Shown here one piece after another: positions 29,201-38,449 of a stretch of DNA of 64,000 nucleotides. This DNA is from Anas platyrhynchos (lineage: Eukaryota > Chordata > Aves > Anseriformes > Anatidae). Where the stretch lies: assembly GCF_047663525.1 (NCBI RefSeq), contig NC_092602.1:5711501-5775500 (forward strand), read 5' to 3'. A model generated the notes under the pieces. It was given only the letters and a program-made list of their open reading frames with translations, ran no database searches and was not told where the DNA came from. The position numbers were made by a program, and so were the translations under genes. Position 1 is the first letter of the stretch, and every line of letters starts with the position of its first letter.

Positions 29201-30440
29201 ACTGCCACTCTGTCACAGCGGGGGGGTTGTGGGCTCCCCTCCCAAAATCTCTGTTTGTTTGGGTGCTGTCCTGGTCAGCTGAAGCAGAAGTGAGATCAGC
29301 TCAGGACCTTCTGCCCATGGGGACACCTCAGCCCTATCCCTATGGGACTACCCCTTCTGAACACACCCAGGAAGCCCCCAAAGACTTTTCTGGCTGCTTT
29401 GCAAGCCAAAGCACTCACACACGAGCTGACCCCGAGCTACTTGTCCCTGAAGACCACATGGCCCTGGGGTTACCCAGCCAAGGAGGTCCAACACCCCGAG
29501 CAGCCCCACCACTGCCACAGCGTGACCTTGGGGAGGTTGTTTCCCCTCCCGGCTTGTCTCTGCCCTCCCTGTCCCATCATCTCACCGGCCCCACATCTCT
29601 CGGTGTGTGTTTGGTACCTGCCCACGGCACCACCACAGCCTTCTGGTGCCCCAGGAGCACCACAGCCTGCAAACCCTCCGCTTTTCCCCCCATCCCTCTC
29701 CCATCCTCGCTTCCAGGATGACAGCCGGTACCACGAGGATATTTTTGGAGTCACCCTGCGCACGTACGAAGTGACTAACCGCCTTAGATCCGAGTCTATT
29801 GCATTCATTGAGGAGAGCAAAAAAGATACGGATGAGTGAGTTGACACGTTTATTTTAACCCCTGCTCATGTCCCCCCGGCGCGTGGGCCGCGGGGTGGGG
29901 AAGGGAGCTTTAACTTCTGCACATCTTGGCCCTTTTTGTAGCAGCGGCTGGAAAAGGCATTTAATTTTTGCACGGGGAGCAGAGGCTGCTGCACGGCAGG
30001 CTCTCTGAAATAGCTGTCACCTCACCAGGACAAGTCCCCCCGGCCTTCCCGGGCTATTGCACCCGTCACAGCGACGCGCTCAGACCTGACAATCCCATCC
30101 AAACGCGGATGCAAACCCAAACCCTTCACTGCCCAGCCCACAAGTGACAGGCTGGAGGGTTTTGGGGGGACCCAGGGTGAGGGGTGGCTGTCCCCAGCAC
30201 CCCCTGGCTGGCTCCGGGGATGCAGGCAGTGGGGACCCGCAGCAGGAGGGTCTCTGGGCCACATTCTCCAGTGGAGAATGATCCAAAGGCTTTCCTGTCT
30301 GTCCACTGCTGTGAAAACAAGCATCAGCTCCATCCATCCTCCTCCCCCTCGTTAGAGCCGTGTTAATTAGCAAGGGTGCTCACCGCTCCCTCTGAGGCCG
30401 GCCTTTCTGCCCTTTCCCTTGCAGGGTTTTCTGCTCCTAA
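8110..30440 (+). CDS. NOS1: Neuronal nitric oxide synthase, exons 3-29 (5' partial)
   Basis: The enzyme converts L-arginine, O2 and NADPH to nitric oxide and citrulline as a calmodulin-activated homodimer. Twenty-seven exons join in frame into about 1195 residues very close to mammalian nNOS. Domains in order: linker, zinc-site CxxxxC, heme oxygenase with the thiolate Cys and substrate Glu, calmodulin helix, FMN domain with an autoinhibitory loop of the nNOS/eNOS type, FAD domain (RYYSIS), NADPH domain ([22 protein letters not shown]) and the C-terminal tail ending VFCS. The loop and the start of exon 4 identify nNOS rather than eNOS or iNOS. All splice sites are GT-AG and all phases agree. 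The PDZ exon and promoter lie upstream of the window. No frameshift or internal stop is seen, so the gene looks functional. Individual exons are listed separately, numbered as in human. Confidence 0.98.
8237..12465 (+). other. NOS1: NOS1 intron 3
   Basis: The longest NOS1 intron wholly inside the window. No exon is recognised. In human, testis-specific first exons lie in the corresponding intron and splice to exon 4, but I cannot identify such exons here. An A-rich run occupies 10216-10257. Confidence 0.7.
10216..10257. repeat. A-rich run in NOS1 intron 3
   Basis: Mostly A with a few C and G, ending in an unbroken run of 20 or more A. No element body is recognised beside it. Confidence 0.9.
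12466..12603 (+). CDS. NOS1: NOS1 exon 4
   Basis: Phase 0 at both ends, 46 codons, acceptor tccag, donor gtgagt. It contains [19 protein letters not shown] and [17 protein letters not shown], the start of the oxygenase domain. Three codons (SAV, 12499-12507) are extra compared with the human protein as I recall it. Confidence 0.96.
13058..13203 (+). CDS. NOS1: NOS1 exon 5, zinc-site cysteines
   Basis: Starts in phase 0 and ends with two bases of an Arg codon; acceptor ccaccag, donor gtaaga. The motif CTEQIC gives the CxxxxC pair (codons at 13067 and 13082) that in the family binds the structural zinc at the dimer interface. It ends with [12 protein letters not shown]. Confidence 0.97.
13311..13473 (+). 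CDS. NOS1: NOS1 exon 6, heme-thiolate cysteine
   Basis: Acceptor ttgcag, donor gtgagc, ends in phase 0. It encodes [19 protein letters not shown]. The Cys codon at 13441-13443 matches the axial heme ligand (Cys415 in rat nNOS). Confidence 0.98.
14475..14566 (+). CDS. NOS1: NOS1 exon 7
   Basis: Acceptor ttccag, donor gtgagc. It encodes [19 protein letters not shown] through NKGNL and ends with two bases of an Arg codon. Part of the oxygenase core. Confidence 0.97.
15128..15269 (+). CDS. NOS1: NOS1 exon 8
   Basis: Acceptor ttgcag, donor gtacca, ends in phase 0. It encodes [19 protein letters not shown] and then [19 protein letters not shown], which is invariant oxygenase core. Confidence 0.98.
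15382..15521 (+). CDS. NOS1: NOS1 exon 9
   Basis: Acceptor ctgtag, donor gtaagt. It encodes [19 protein letters not shown] and then [19 protein letters not shown]. Ends with two bases of a Lys codon. Confidence 0.98.
15883..16057 (+). CDS. NOS1: NOS1 exon 10, substrate-binding glutamate
   Basis: Acceptor tggcag, donor gtaaat, ends in phase 0. It encodes [18 protein letters not shown] and [18 protein letters not shown]. The Glu codon at 16007-16009 corresponds to the residue that binds the arginine guanidinium (Glu592 in rat nNOS). Confidence 0.98.
16533..16634 (+). CDS. NOS1: NOS1 exon 11
   Basis: Phase 0 at both ends, 34 codons. It encodes [17 protein letters not shown] and then [11 protein letters not shown]. 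The first residue is Gln where human nNOS has Glu. Confidence 0.97.
17254..17448 (+). CDS. NOS1: NOS1 exon 12, pterin and dimer interface
   Basis: Phase 0 at both ends, 65 codons. It encodes [19 protein letters not shown] and then [19 protein letters not shown]. In NOS proteins this Trp-containing segment lines the tetrahydrobiopterin pocket and the dimer interface. Confidence 0.98.
18443..18528 (+). CDS. NOS1: NOS1 exon 13, start of calmodulin helix
   Basis: Acceptor tcctag, donor gtaagt, ends two bases into a Lys codon. It encodes [17 protein letters not shown], then [11 protein letters not shown], the first half of the basic amphipathic calmodulin-binding helix between oxygenase and reductase. 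Confidence 0.97.
18529..20108 (+). other. NOS1: NOS1 intron 13
   Basis: No exon seen. A less GC-rich patch at about 19510-19670, with an A run and a T run, stands out from the GC-rich surroundings and may be a noncoding conserved element. Confidence 0.6.
20109..20253 (+). CDS. NOS1: NOS1 exon 14, calmodulin helix and FMN phosphate loop
   Basis: Acceptor ccgtag, donor gtattt, ends in phase 0. It encodes [18 protein letters not shown], completing the calmodulin helix, and [17 protein letters not shown], the flavodoxin-like FMN phosphate-binding loop. Confidence 0.98.
20373..20477 (+). CDS. NOS1: NOS1 exon 15, FMN domain
   Basis: Phase 0 at both ends, 35 codons. It encodes [18 protein letters not shown] and [13 protein letters not shown], an FMN isoalloxazine-binding loop. 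Confidence 0.98.
20833..20891 (+). CDS. NOS1: NOS1 exon 16
   Basis: Short 59-base exon, acceptor ctgtag, donor gtaaga. It encodes [19 protein letters not shown] and two bases of a Lys codon. In mammals the nNOS-mu insert is spliced in directly after this residue. Confidence 0.96.
20892..23009 (+). other. NOS1: NOS1 intron 16
   Basis: No coding exon is supported. I saw no reading frame resembling the mammalian muscle-specific mu insert. A possible CR1 fragment lies near 21905, and less GC-rich patches lie at about 21255-21370 and 22490-22590. Confidence 0.6.
21905..21965 (+). mobile_element. Possible old CR1 fragment
   Basis: The stretch containing cctatgaggacag and then ctctggagaagagag resembles a conserved block near the 3' part of avian CR1 elements. 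It is short and diverged, and the match is from memory. Confidence 0.35.
23010..23126 (+). CDS. NOS1: NOS1 exon 17, autoinhibitory loop
   Basis: Acceptor ttgcag, donor gtaaac. It encodes [18 protein letters not shown] and then [12 protein letters not shown]. This is the regulatory loop of constitutive NOS, absent from iNOS. The Ser in RFNSVSS corresponds to the CaM kinase II site Ser847 of rat nNOS. Confidence 0.97.
23321..23495 (+). CDS. NOS1: NOS1 exon 18, FMN domain
   Basis: Acceptor ctgcag, donor gtgatg, ends in phase 0. It encodes [18 protein letters not shown], the third FMN-binding loop, then [18 protein letters not shown] and RTWAKKVFK. Confidence 0.98.
23673..23811 (+). CDS. NOS1: NOS1 exon 19
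   Basis: Acceptor ctgcag, donor gtgcag, ends one base into a Gly codon. It encodes [19 protein letters not shown] and [14 protein letters not shown], joining the FMN and FAD domains. Confidence 0.97.
24397..24475 (+). CDS. NOS1: NOS1 exon 20
   Basis: Acceptor ccgcag, donor gtagga. It encodes [19 protein letters not shown] and LQSPKS. Ends two bases into a codon. Confidence 0.96.
24954..25147 (+). CDS. NOS1: NOS1 exon 21, reductase
   Basis: Acceptor ttgcag, donor gtaagc. It encodes [38 protein letters not shown] and LEERNTAL; the PGDHLGVFP block belongs to the ferredoxin-reductase-like FAD domain. Confidence 0.98.
25626..25795 (+). CDS. NOS1: NOS1 exon 22, reductase connecting domain
   Basis: Acceptor ggcag, donor gtaaag, ends in phase 0. 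It encodes [19 protein letters not shown] and then [19 protein letters not shown]. Confidence 0.98.
26425..26635 (+). CDS. NOS1: NOS1 exon 23, FAD-binding motif
   Basis: Acceptor ctgcag, donor gtaccg, ends one base into an Asp codon. It encodes [19 protein letters not shown], then [16 protein letters not shown]; the RYYS motif contacts FAD. Confidence 0.98.
27320..27407 (+). CDS. NOS1: NOS1 exon 24, FAD-binding
   Basis: Acceptor tcctag, donor gtgagt. It encodes [19 protein letters not shown] and [15 protein letters not shown] is the second FAD contact of NOS reductases. Confidence 0.97.
27690..27811 (+). CDS. NOS1: NOS1 exon 25, NADPH pyrophosphate loop
   Basis: Acceptor ctgcag, donor gtgggt. 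It encodes [19 protein letters not shown] and [19 protein letters not shown]. The [13 protein letters not shown] stretch binds the NADPH pyrophosphate. Confidence 0.98.
28271..28419 (+). CDS. NOS1: NOS1 exon 26, NADPH domain
   Basis: Acceptor ccccag, donor gtgggc, ends in phase 0. It encodes [19 protein letters not shown] and [16 protein letters not shown]. Confidence 0.98.
28736..28930 (+). CDS. NOS1: NOS1 exon 27, NADPH domain
   Basis: Phase 0 at both ends, 65 codons. The acceptor ends ccaag, less usual than CAG or TAG. It encodes [19 protein letters not shown] and [18 protein letters not shown]. The segment [10 protein letters not shown] lacks one residue relative to human nNOS. Confidence 0.96.
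29717..29835 (+). CDS. NOS1: NOS1 exon 28, C-terminal tail
   Basis: Acceptor ttccag. It encodes [19 protein letters not shown] and [16 protein letters not shown]. The coding part ends two bases into a Glu codon at a strong donor, ga|gtgagt. Reading past the donor meets TGA at once, giving a protein that ends DTDE. Confidence 0.95.
30425..30440 (+). CDS. NOS1: NOS1 exon 29, last coding bases and stop
   Basis: After acceptor ttgcag at 30424 the first base completes Glu; then gtt ttc tgc tcc taa encodes VFCS and stop. Human nNOS ends VFSS, so the match in length, phase and sequence identifies this tiny coding segment. The rest of the exon is 3' UTR. Confidence 0.9.
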
Positions 30441-33400
30441 CTGGACCCTTCGCCCCAAGGGGATGCCCAAGCAGTCCCAGCACCTGCTGCCCCCTCCCGC
30501 CGGAGGGCTCTGGGTTTTGTATTTCATGGACACGGTGGCTCCTTTTCCGCGGGGAACTGCCCATGGAAAGCGCTCTGTCTCTCGTCCTGTTGTTGTGTCC
30601 TGATGATGATGATGATAATTTTTATTGCCTTTTCTTCCTCTTTCTCTTGCTCTCTCTCTCTCTTGTCCTGTGGCGGTTTCTTTTCACCCCCTTCCCTGGA
30701 TTTTCCCACTGAAGTATGATGGCTTTCTAATCCGCAGTGGCTCTTAACAGAACTTCCCATTTCCCCATCCTCTCCTGAGGGCATTTTGCAGCTGCATGAA
30801 ACCACCACCTTTGTGACCATCTGCGTTTTAGTGTTTTGGGGGCAAGCAGAGGTGGCTGGGGCTGGGCGATAGCTGGATCTTGTTGCTTGACCTGAGCTGG
30901 GATCATTCCCTCAGCCCCGCTTTCCCCAGCTTAGCCCTTGGCTGAATCCTTGCATTTTCTTTGCTTTTTTTTTTTTTTTTTTTTTAATTTTTTAATTATT
31001 TTGGACTTGTTCAGGCCTGGGCACACGCCCAAGGCTGGGGGCAGTCAATGTGCCATGTCCTCGTGCCTGTGGACTTTGTTCATCCCCGAGCAGCCTGGGT
31101 GCAAATGTTTTTGTGTTGATCCAAAGGGTGGGACGTCTCCGATTCACGTGTCACGGTTCCTCCTAAACGCCCCCCGTGCTATGTTTGCCTCCTCCTCTGC
31201 TCCCCACCAGTCTCTCCTTTTGCTCAATCCCCACTTCTGCTGGCATGAAAGCCCTCCCGCAGGGGAGCAAGCACCGAACACACAGGCTGATGTCTGTGCT
31301 GGGGAGAAACTCACGGCAATGACTGCTGCTTGGCCAGGCTGTCCTCTGAGAGGCTTTGCAGGAGATGCGCGACCTGCTGCCGTGACGCTGGGGGGAGAGG
31401 ATCAGGGACCGGCTGCATCCTAGAGCTTTGCACGCTGTGAACGCTTGAACCCTCTCCCAGGTGAGACTGGAAAGCCACCAGGCTGGGAGAGAAGCAGCTC
31501 CAACCCCGGGTGCAGGAGGCACCTCCCGGTGACGGATTCTCTTGGGAAGGCAGCGCTCGGAGGGCTACAGAGGCTCCCATCGCCTGGTCCCGACCGAGGG
31601 CTCTTGGCAGCCTGGAGAGCATCGCTTCCACCTTAGTGCAGGCTCACGAGCAGCTCTGGGACAGCAGACCCCAACCCCATCCATGGCTTCGGGAGCAGAA
31701 AGTGCCAGCAGGGAGCAACCTACTTGCCAAAAGAAACACGCGGCACCTTGGTGGCAAAGCCCGTCCCCTCTCGCAGGCTCTGTCCCAGCGGCACGGGATG
31801 TCTCGTGTGAGAAGGGAGGTGAGAGCAGCTGCAAAGCTGCTGCGTGACTCTGGGTCCTGCCGTGCTCACACCTCAGCCCGGCTGCAAAAGCCTGGCCCCA
31901 CAAGCAATGTGTTAACACCGTCGCGGGGAGCTATCAGTCCCCTTAGCAGAGGAAAGCTGTCCGCAAGGTGAAGCACACGCGACCTTGTGCGTCCTTCCTC
32001 CCTCTCCTCCCTTCCTCCCCCTCGGGAAGGTTTTTGTCCTCCTTCTCTGCAGGGCACGGCTGCAGCCCCTGTTGGAAGCAGGGACACGGGGCTGGAGGTT
32101 GGAGCTGCTGTACCCCTGCTGTCCCCCCTCTGCTGCACTGTGCGCCGGCATGGAGCAAAGCACCCACACCGGCGACAGCAGAGGGTTTGTCCGGGAGCTG
32201 TAACAATGAGCTTTGCAGTCAGAGGGCAAGGATTAGCTGCCCTAACACGAATCCAGAACAAAAAGAGCTGCAGGAGGTTTGCTGCTCCCCCAGCCTCGTG
32301 GTGCAAGGTGCGCTGGCTCCCCTGGCAGCACAGATGTCACACGCTCAGCCCCGTCTCCTCGTGCTGTCACCGCCTTCATCAGCCTCAACTCCCTGGGTGC
32401 TCGGAGCAGCTCCAGCCCAAGATCCCGGAGCTAAAGGCCAGCAGGTGCTGGAGAATTCAAGATCAAGGTCTCAGTTTTGCTGCTCCCTGCAGAGCACTTG
32501 GCAGGGCACGAAATGCGAAGGAATGCTGCCACGGTGTGGCCGCAGCCGAGCTCGTAGGGCTGGCAGGGCTGGGGCTGCAGCGAGGTGCAAGGCTGGGTTC
32601 GTGTCACCCCCTGGGGACTTCCTCACGGGGAGATGAAAGCTGGACAGGATGGGACAAAGGGCACCCCCTGACCTCCCCTGGGGGTTGTGCCCCAGCCCCA
32701 GGGCAGGCAGCAGGGCAGAGCGGGGTCCCTTTGGTGCTGGGATGTGTGAATTCGGGCAGAGGTCCTGCTGCTGGGAGCCAAATCTTTGGCCCTGTGTACG
32801 TACAGCAAGGCTGGCCCTAACCCCCAGCCCTGTGACTGCAAAAACAGAACTAAAGACCAAATTCATGTCTCATCCCTGCCTTTTGGGAAAAATGATTCTG
32901 GCTCTAGACGTCGTGCTCTGCTCCTCCTGTTAGTAGAAGCAGCAACGCAGCCTGAAAAAGAGCGAGTGCCCAAAGAAACGTCCTTGTCTTCGTCCTCTTT
33001 CTAGCTCATCCTGCGTTGCTGGCAATTAGGTTTTTCCTGTCCCGCCTTCTGCCTGTATTGCTGGAACTTCTCACGTGGAAGTCCTATTGCTGCTGCAGTC
33101 TGTGCCTGAGATGAACTGGCATGCTCTCCCTGCGCCCCAAAGCCTGCCATCTCCGCCTCCCCGCTTCCACCCCAGATGCCTGTGGGGACACCGGGCAGCA
33201 CACGGCTGTGTGCCTTGCCTTCCGTGGGATTTCCAACGGGGCAGGCAGCCAACGCCGGCTGGAGCTCAGCGGGCGTGGGGTAGGTGAGTCCCTTAGAGCC
33301 CTTTGGGAGGGAAATGCCCTACAGAAGGACGGTGCTCCCTGCCACGAAGTCCATGAGGTTTTATGTCCCCAGGGCTCCAAGCTTCGTCCCTGCTCCCTCT

Positions 33401-36400
33401 GTCTCAGTAGGACTATTTGCTCCTCGCAAGCCACACCACTGGGACTTCTGATTGTTTTTCGTTGAGTCAGTCTCCGACGTCTTAACTCCCCCTTCATCCC
33501 CCTAACCTGCAGGGGCTTCGCACTCCCCTCGCGCTTAATTTTCTCCCACGGCGGAGGGGGAAATAAACCTGTGGATCTGCTTTATCATTCCGCAAATGCG
33601 GCTCTTCCGCCGCTTGTCTAGACTCTGCTCGTCTCGGTGTGACACGTCTGACGCGTGGCTGCAGCCACAATATCTCCAGCATGCATAAATGGCAGAGAGC
33701 GGGGTGGGCTCTGCCGAGGATGGGTGCCCAGAGCTGCCCGGGGGCATCACGCATGGAGGAACCAAGCCCCTTGCACACTCAGCTCATGAATTCATCACCC
33801 ATGGGTGCCTGCTGCACACCCAGGCTCCTGCACAGCCCCACGCGGCTCCTGCAGCACGGGGATCCAGGACCTGAAGGACACCGGTCCTGCCCCAGTGCCC
33901 CAGTCCCTCTCCTGGAGGACATCCGCCACCACTGCCCCTTTTGCAGCAGCTCAGCTCCTTTTCGCTCCCCAAGGATTAAACACAAAGAGGCTCTTGTCCA
34001 AACAGGAGATTGGATTTTCAAGATGTTACAAAGATGCTATGAGTTTTTTTGTTTTTGTTTTTTTTCTCAAAGGTTTTAATTTGTAAGTTTTTCCCATGTC
34101 CACAGAAAGCTGTGTACGAACTTGAAAACTCGTGGGAAACGGTTCTGTGTTTTCCCGACCTGCTGTGTCCACTAGCAGGGGAAAATAAGTTGTTCATTCA
34201 GTGCAAGGGTACCTGCTGCCTGTGTTGTTGATGACTTCAAAGGTTTCATCTCCCCAGAAGGACTGCTTGGGAGTCTGCTGCTCTTCTTTCTATTGCTATC
34301 TATAAGAGACAGCGGGAAAATAATGAGACTTCTCCCATCAGGAGCAGACTTGCAAAGACAACACCTCCGCGATCATTGCTGGGTAGACCTGAGCTCACTG
34401 CGCGGGAGGAACTGAGCCAGCTGCAGCCACACTGGCCAGAAAAATGGGGTTTGAGTTTGGGCAGCCACGCTCCTTGCCCTGTCCTGGGCCTATAAGTCCC
34501 CAGTGGTGGGCACGGGGCTCAGTCCATGCTCCAATCAGTCTGAGCCAATGTATCTGTGCAGGACTGGAAAATTCACAGCTGTGTCCTGAGCAAACGAGAC
34601 TGCACCAATGCAGAAAAGGAGGTGAGACGAGGCAGGAGCCGTGTGTCCAGTCCAGCTCCAAGCACTCTGCTGGTTCCTTTGTTGGCATGCGATGCCTCTC
34701 GCCTGCCCTGAGCTCCCTCCACCACCTCCCTCTGGAGATCTCTCCTCTCTCCTCCTCAGCCCTGCTGTTGTGCCCGAGAGGCGCAGGGAGCTGCTGGGCC
34801 AGGGCAGGACCTGGGGGTGGCGATGGACTTGCAGTGCCTTGTGCTGGGAAGAGACCCTGGGGGTGCCCTCCGGTTCCTGCTTCCTCCAGATCTGCTCCGA
34901 GCACACAGAGGCTGGGGGCTGAGAGGAACAGATGCATTCATTTCACAAGAGACATTCTCAGTGTGCAAATTTCCCCCGGGATAACCGAGAGCAAGCTGAC
35001 AGCCCTGCTCAGCTGTGCTCTGCCATTAACCTGCTGCTGCTGGGGCTTTGCGGAGGTTCAGAGGTGTTGCAGGGTTAGGTGTGGGTGCAGACCAGACACC
35101 ACCTTCTGCACACACACTGCTCTGTGAACCTGCCACGGGCTGGAGACCACGTATTTATTGAGCTGCTTTGGGGGCTGTGTTTGTGCTGCAGCCACGGGGA
35201 CCTGCACCAAGCCCGAGCCAAAGCTGCCGCCTCCCAGCACACTGTCACTGAAGCCATTCCAGTCCTCTGATTTATACCTACAGGGAAGCTGCAGAGAGTT
35301 CCTGGCATTTTTGGAAGGAAAAATTCTATGCTCAAAACTAAATTTTGTTCCTGCCTTCACTGGGGACCAATTCTCGGCTTCAGAATTGCTCTGATAACTT
35401 TGCAATTGCTTTGATCGTTCCAGAGGGGAGCGCAGTCCCTTTACAGAACAGATGGAGACACGCTTTCAGGACCATTCAACTTTGTTGTCGCTCTGTCTTT
35501 TGTTAGAACAATTTCTGCTATAATGGGAGGAGCAAAATTTGGCCAGTGCTGAATGCTCTTGAAAACTGTATTCCCGAACTCGGACAAAGTCTGCCCAGCG
35601 TCCGAGTCCTCCCAGGTACAAAATGCCCTCCACAACCACCGGCTTTCTGTGGCGCTGGGGATGTTCAGCAGCTTGCAGGATAAGGCTTTCACAGCAGCAG
35701 CAGCAGCAATTTCATGACGGCAGTGTTTTCGCGTGTGTCGATCTGCACTTGCACTTGCCTGCAATGCATGACTCTAGTACTCCATTTGAAATCTACCCTT
35801 GACGGGGAGATCTGAGCTCTAGCTTCTTCCATATGGCCATGTGTATTTAATAGGAATTCAGGGGAGCTGGAGAAAGCTAATGAGATTGCTGCTTTAAAGC
35901 ACTTGGTTCCAGAAGTAAAATAGATCTTACCAGAGGTTGAAATTGGCTTGATTCTGGCATGGCTACAAGGGCAACTCATGAAAGATTTAAGCACTGTAAT
36001 GCAGTCTTACCTTTTTCCTGCTGTGTCAGGAATAAAGCAGGCTGGAAAGTCTTGGCTTCCACCCCTACAGATGTTGCCAGTGAAGTCTGTGATGGAAGTT
36101 TGAGCCATCAGAACGATAGGGGGAAAAACCAACAACAGCAACAAAACCAGACTGAGAGTTCATAGCTGAGCAGCCGTGGCTTGTTTACCAGTGAGGGCAC
36201 CTCACTGCGAGGGCTGCTGTTTCCCTGCCTACTCATTCATGTACCTACCTGGCCTGATTTCAGGATGGAAGGAGGGAGGAAACACTTCAAAAGCAAGAAA
36301 AATGGATGTGTGAGCCTTGCCCTCAGCATCTCTCATTTAACAGGAGCTGGCAGGCCAAGGCTTTGCAGCCACTCTTCATTGCCAGGGCAGGGAAGTGGGG

Positions 36401-37427
36401 AAGACACCGGGGGTTTCTCTGGGACCTGCAGGAGCCAAGGCTTGCAGAAGTATTTCTGGGGCTGAGGAGTGCAGTACAGAGCTGAGCCGCAGGTGTTCTT
36501 CTGCATGGCCTGACTGCAGTGTTGGGACACGGCTCTCTGTAGAGCTGGTTCAGAAATCTGCCAGTGAATAATGCTGGACAAAGTGGTTTTCTTCTGGGGG
36601 CATTCTTAGTACTTCAAAAATAAAAAGATGAGATACTTAAAAAGTCAACCTAAAAGACCAACTGATTTGGGGGCTTCTTTTTGTTGCTTTGTTTTCATGT
36701 GTTGGCTTTGAGTGGGGAAAGCAAAAGAATGTAAATCAAAAAAATTTTTGGATGAAATTGAGTATTTTATCCCCACAATAATTGCTAATGGAGATTTTAT
36801 AATATTCCACAGGCAACACAACTGCCTTAATACATATTCAGCTCCAACAAGAGGCATTAGTACTGCTTGCTGACAACCCTGTTTTTTATTTTTCTCTTGT
36901 GTGATCATGGTATGGAATCATGTCTTAAGAAGATACACTTTACAGAACCCAACAGGATGGCCAGAAATAGATGTTTCAGAATCTTCCTGTGCCCAGCATC
37001 GAAGTGATGGCTTCAAAGCCAATGAAATTCAATGCAAGATGTCTGCTTTGCTAGAATTCTATAAAACAGCTGTATGTCCAGAATGCCCAAGGTTAAATGT
37101 GCTCTGCTGCCTTGAGATGCCTTCAGAAACCCTGGGATCTATATGCTAAAAAGAGCTTGAGAACAGGTTCCTTAGTCTGTAGCAACATCCCAAGTTGTTC
37201 TAGATTGTACACAATTCCCCAGGCGGTAGATGAATAGAGTGAGATGACTTTCAGCCAGGACTCATTGCTTTTTAGATTGCATGTAGTTAGAAACATGAGT
37301 TCTGCCAGCCACCCAGGGAACTTGATATTCAGTGCCAATTAATTTTTGTAATAGGAACAGGGATTTATTCCCTTGATTTCCTTAGGCACCTTTGAAAAGC
37401 ATAAGCATCAAAGGTTGGTTTGTAGGT

Positions 37428-37459
37428 GTTTTGTTTTTGTTTTGTTTTGTTTTGTTTTT
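37428..37459. repeat. (GTTTT)n microsatellite
   Basis: Several gtttt pentamer copies in a row with minor interruptions. Confidence 0.85.
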
Positions 37460-38119
37460 CTGGTGGCCTTTTTCCTGAAGAGCAGTGGTTCCAAGCTGAG
37501 AAAGGAGACCACTCTGTGAAGGTAGGAGCTTTGGGGCAGGCAACTCCCAAGATTTCCACTGCAGAGGTTTTCTAAACTCTTCAGACGTGGGTAAATTCTG
37601 CTCTGCTAGATGGGACTCCAATTTCTCTTTACTCTCTGGTCCTCCTGCTCCTTCCTCCCTCCCCTGAGCGCCTCCTCATGTCACTGTGCCTTCATTTGGT
37701 TTGTAAAGTGATGCCATGATTTAAGACTGGCACATTGACTTCACTCTCACTTCCCATCCCATAAGACAGGTATGTGTGGAGGGGGGTGTTTATTTTGTAA
37801 ACGTGCTTCTCATGTGATTCTAAGGTAGGTTTCTTCTGAGGAGTGAAGGGGTGGGGACAGTGGGAGCAGGGATGAGCCGGTGTTGTATTTGATCATACCA
37901 GTGCTTTAAGCGGTCAGAAACATGGTTTTCCCCTACCTCTGAGCTCTCGATGCTGCTAAAATCTCTGCCATTCGTACAATGTACTCCAGCCCCCTCTCTC
38001 GGACTGACTCTGGCTCTGTTTGCAAGATATCCACATTGTTCTAAAGCATGCACCTCTTTCTGTATAGTTCCGATCTTCTGATTTTATGGAATACTTATGC
38101 CTGTTTGCATTACAGTCAA

Positions 38120-38125
38120 AATAAA
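38120..38125 (+). promoter_or_regulatory. NOS1: Candidate NOS1 poly(A) signal
   Basis: AATAAA followed about 45 bases later by a GT/T-rich stretch (ctgtgtgttttt), the usual arrangement of cleavage signals. It comes at the end of the AT-richer sequence and before the minisatellite. Assignment to NOS1 is inferred from position only. Confidence 0.3.
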
Positions 38126-38449
38126 AAAGTGAACTAAAATACAGCAGACATCGTTCTTCTCTTATCTGTGTGTTTTTAATGCTCAAAGGCCTCCTCTGAT
38201 AACTTGGCCTTGCTCCTTCCCGCTACCTGCATAATGTCAGAGCGCTATAAATAGGACAGTAGCATCAATCGGCGATATACACTTATCTGCAAGACACAAA
38301 CACTTTCTTGTAAGGTTGTTCGACTTCACAGCATTACATGTTTCACATCACTTATACCACGTCCACTGGGAAAACAGCATAGCTGAGCAAGGAGGGCAGA
38401 TAGGGGCGTTCAGCAGTTTTACCCCAGGTAAAACACCTCAGATTCAGCA

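Larger units (their letters stand above)
30441..38449 (+). other. NOS1 3' UTR and intergenic sequence
   Basis: No protein-coding exon is recognised. Mammalian NOS1 has a 3' UTR several kilobases long, so much of this may be transcribed. AATAAA hexamers occur at 33562, 36031, 36619 and 38120. There is a T run at 30965-30986, a (GTTTT)n stretch near 37428-37459, and an AT-rich block at about 36600-36950. A TATAAATA string at 38246 has no gene attached to it. Confidence 0.6.

Noticed and set aside
29342..29839. Single-frame reading ending DTDE as the NOS1 terminus
   Set aside because: The terminal exon at 30425 matches human VFSS in length and phase, so the spliced end is preferred; read-through is kept only as a possible variant.
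38246..38253. TATAAATA box-like string
   Set aside because: It lies 1.6 kb before FBXO21, beyond the minisatellite, with no gene following it.
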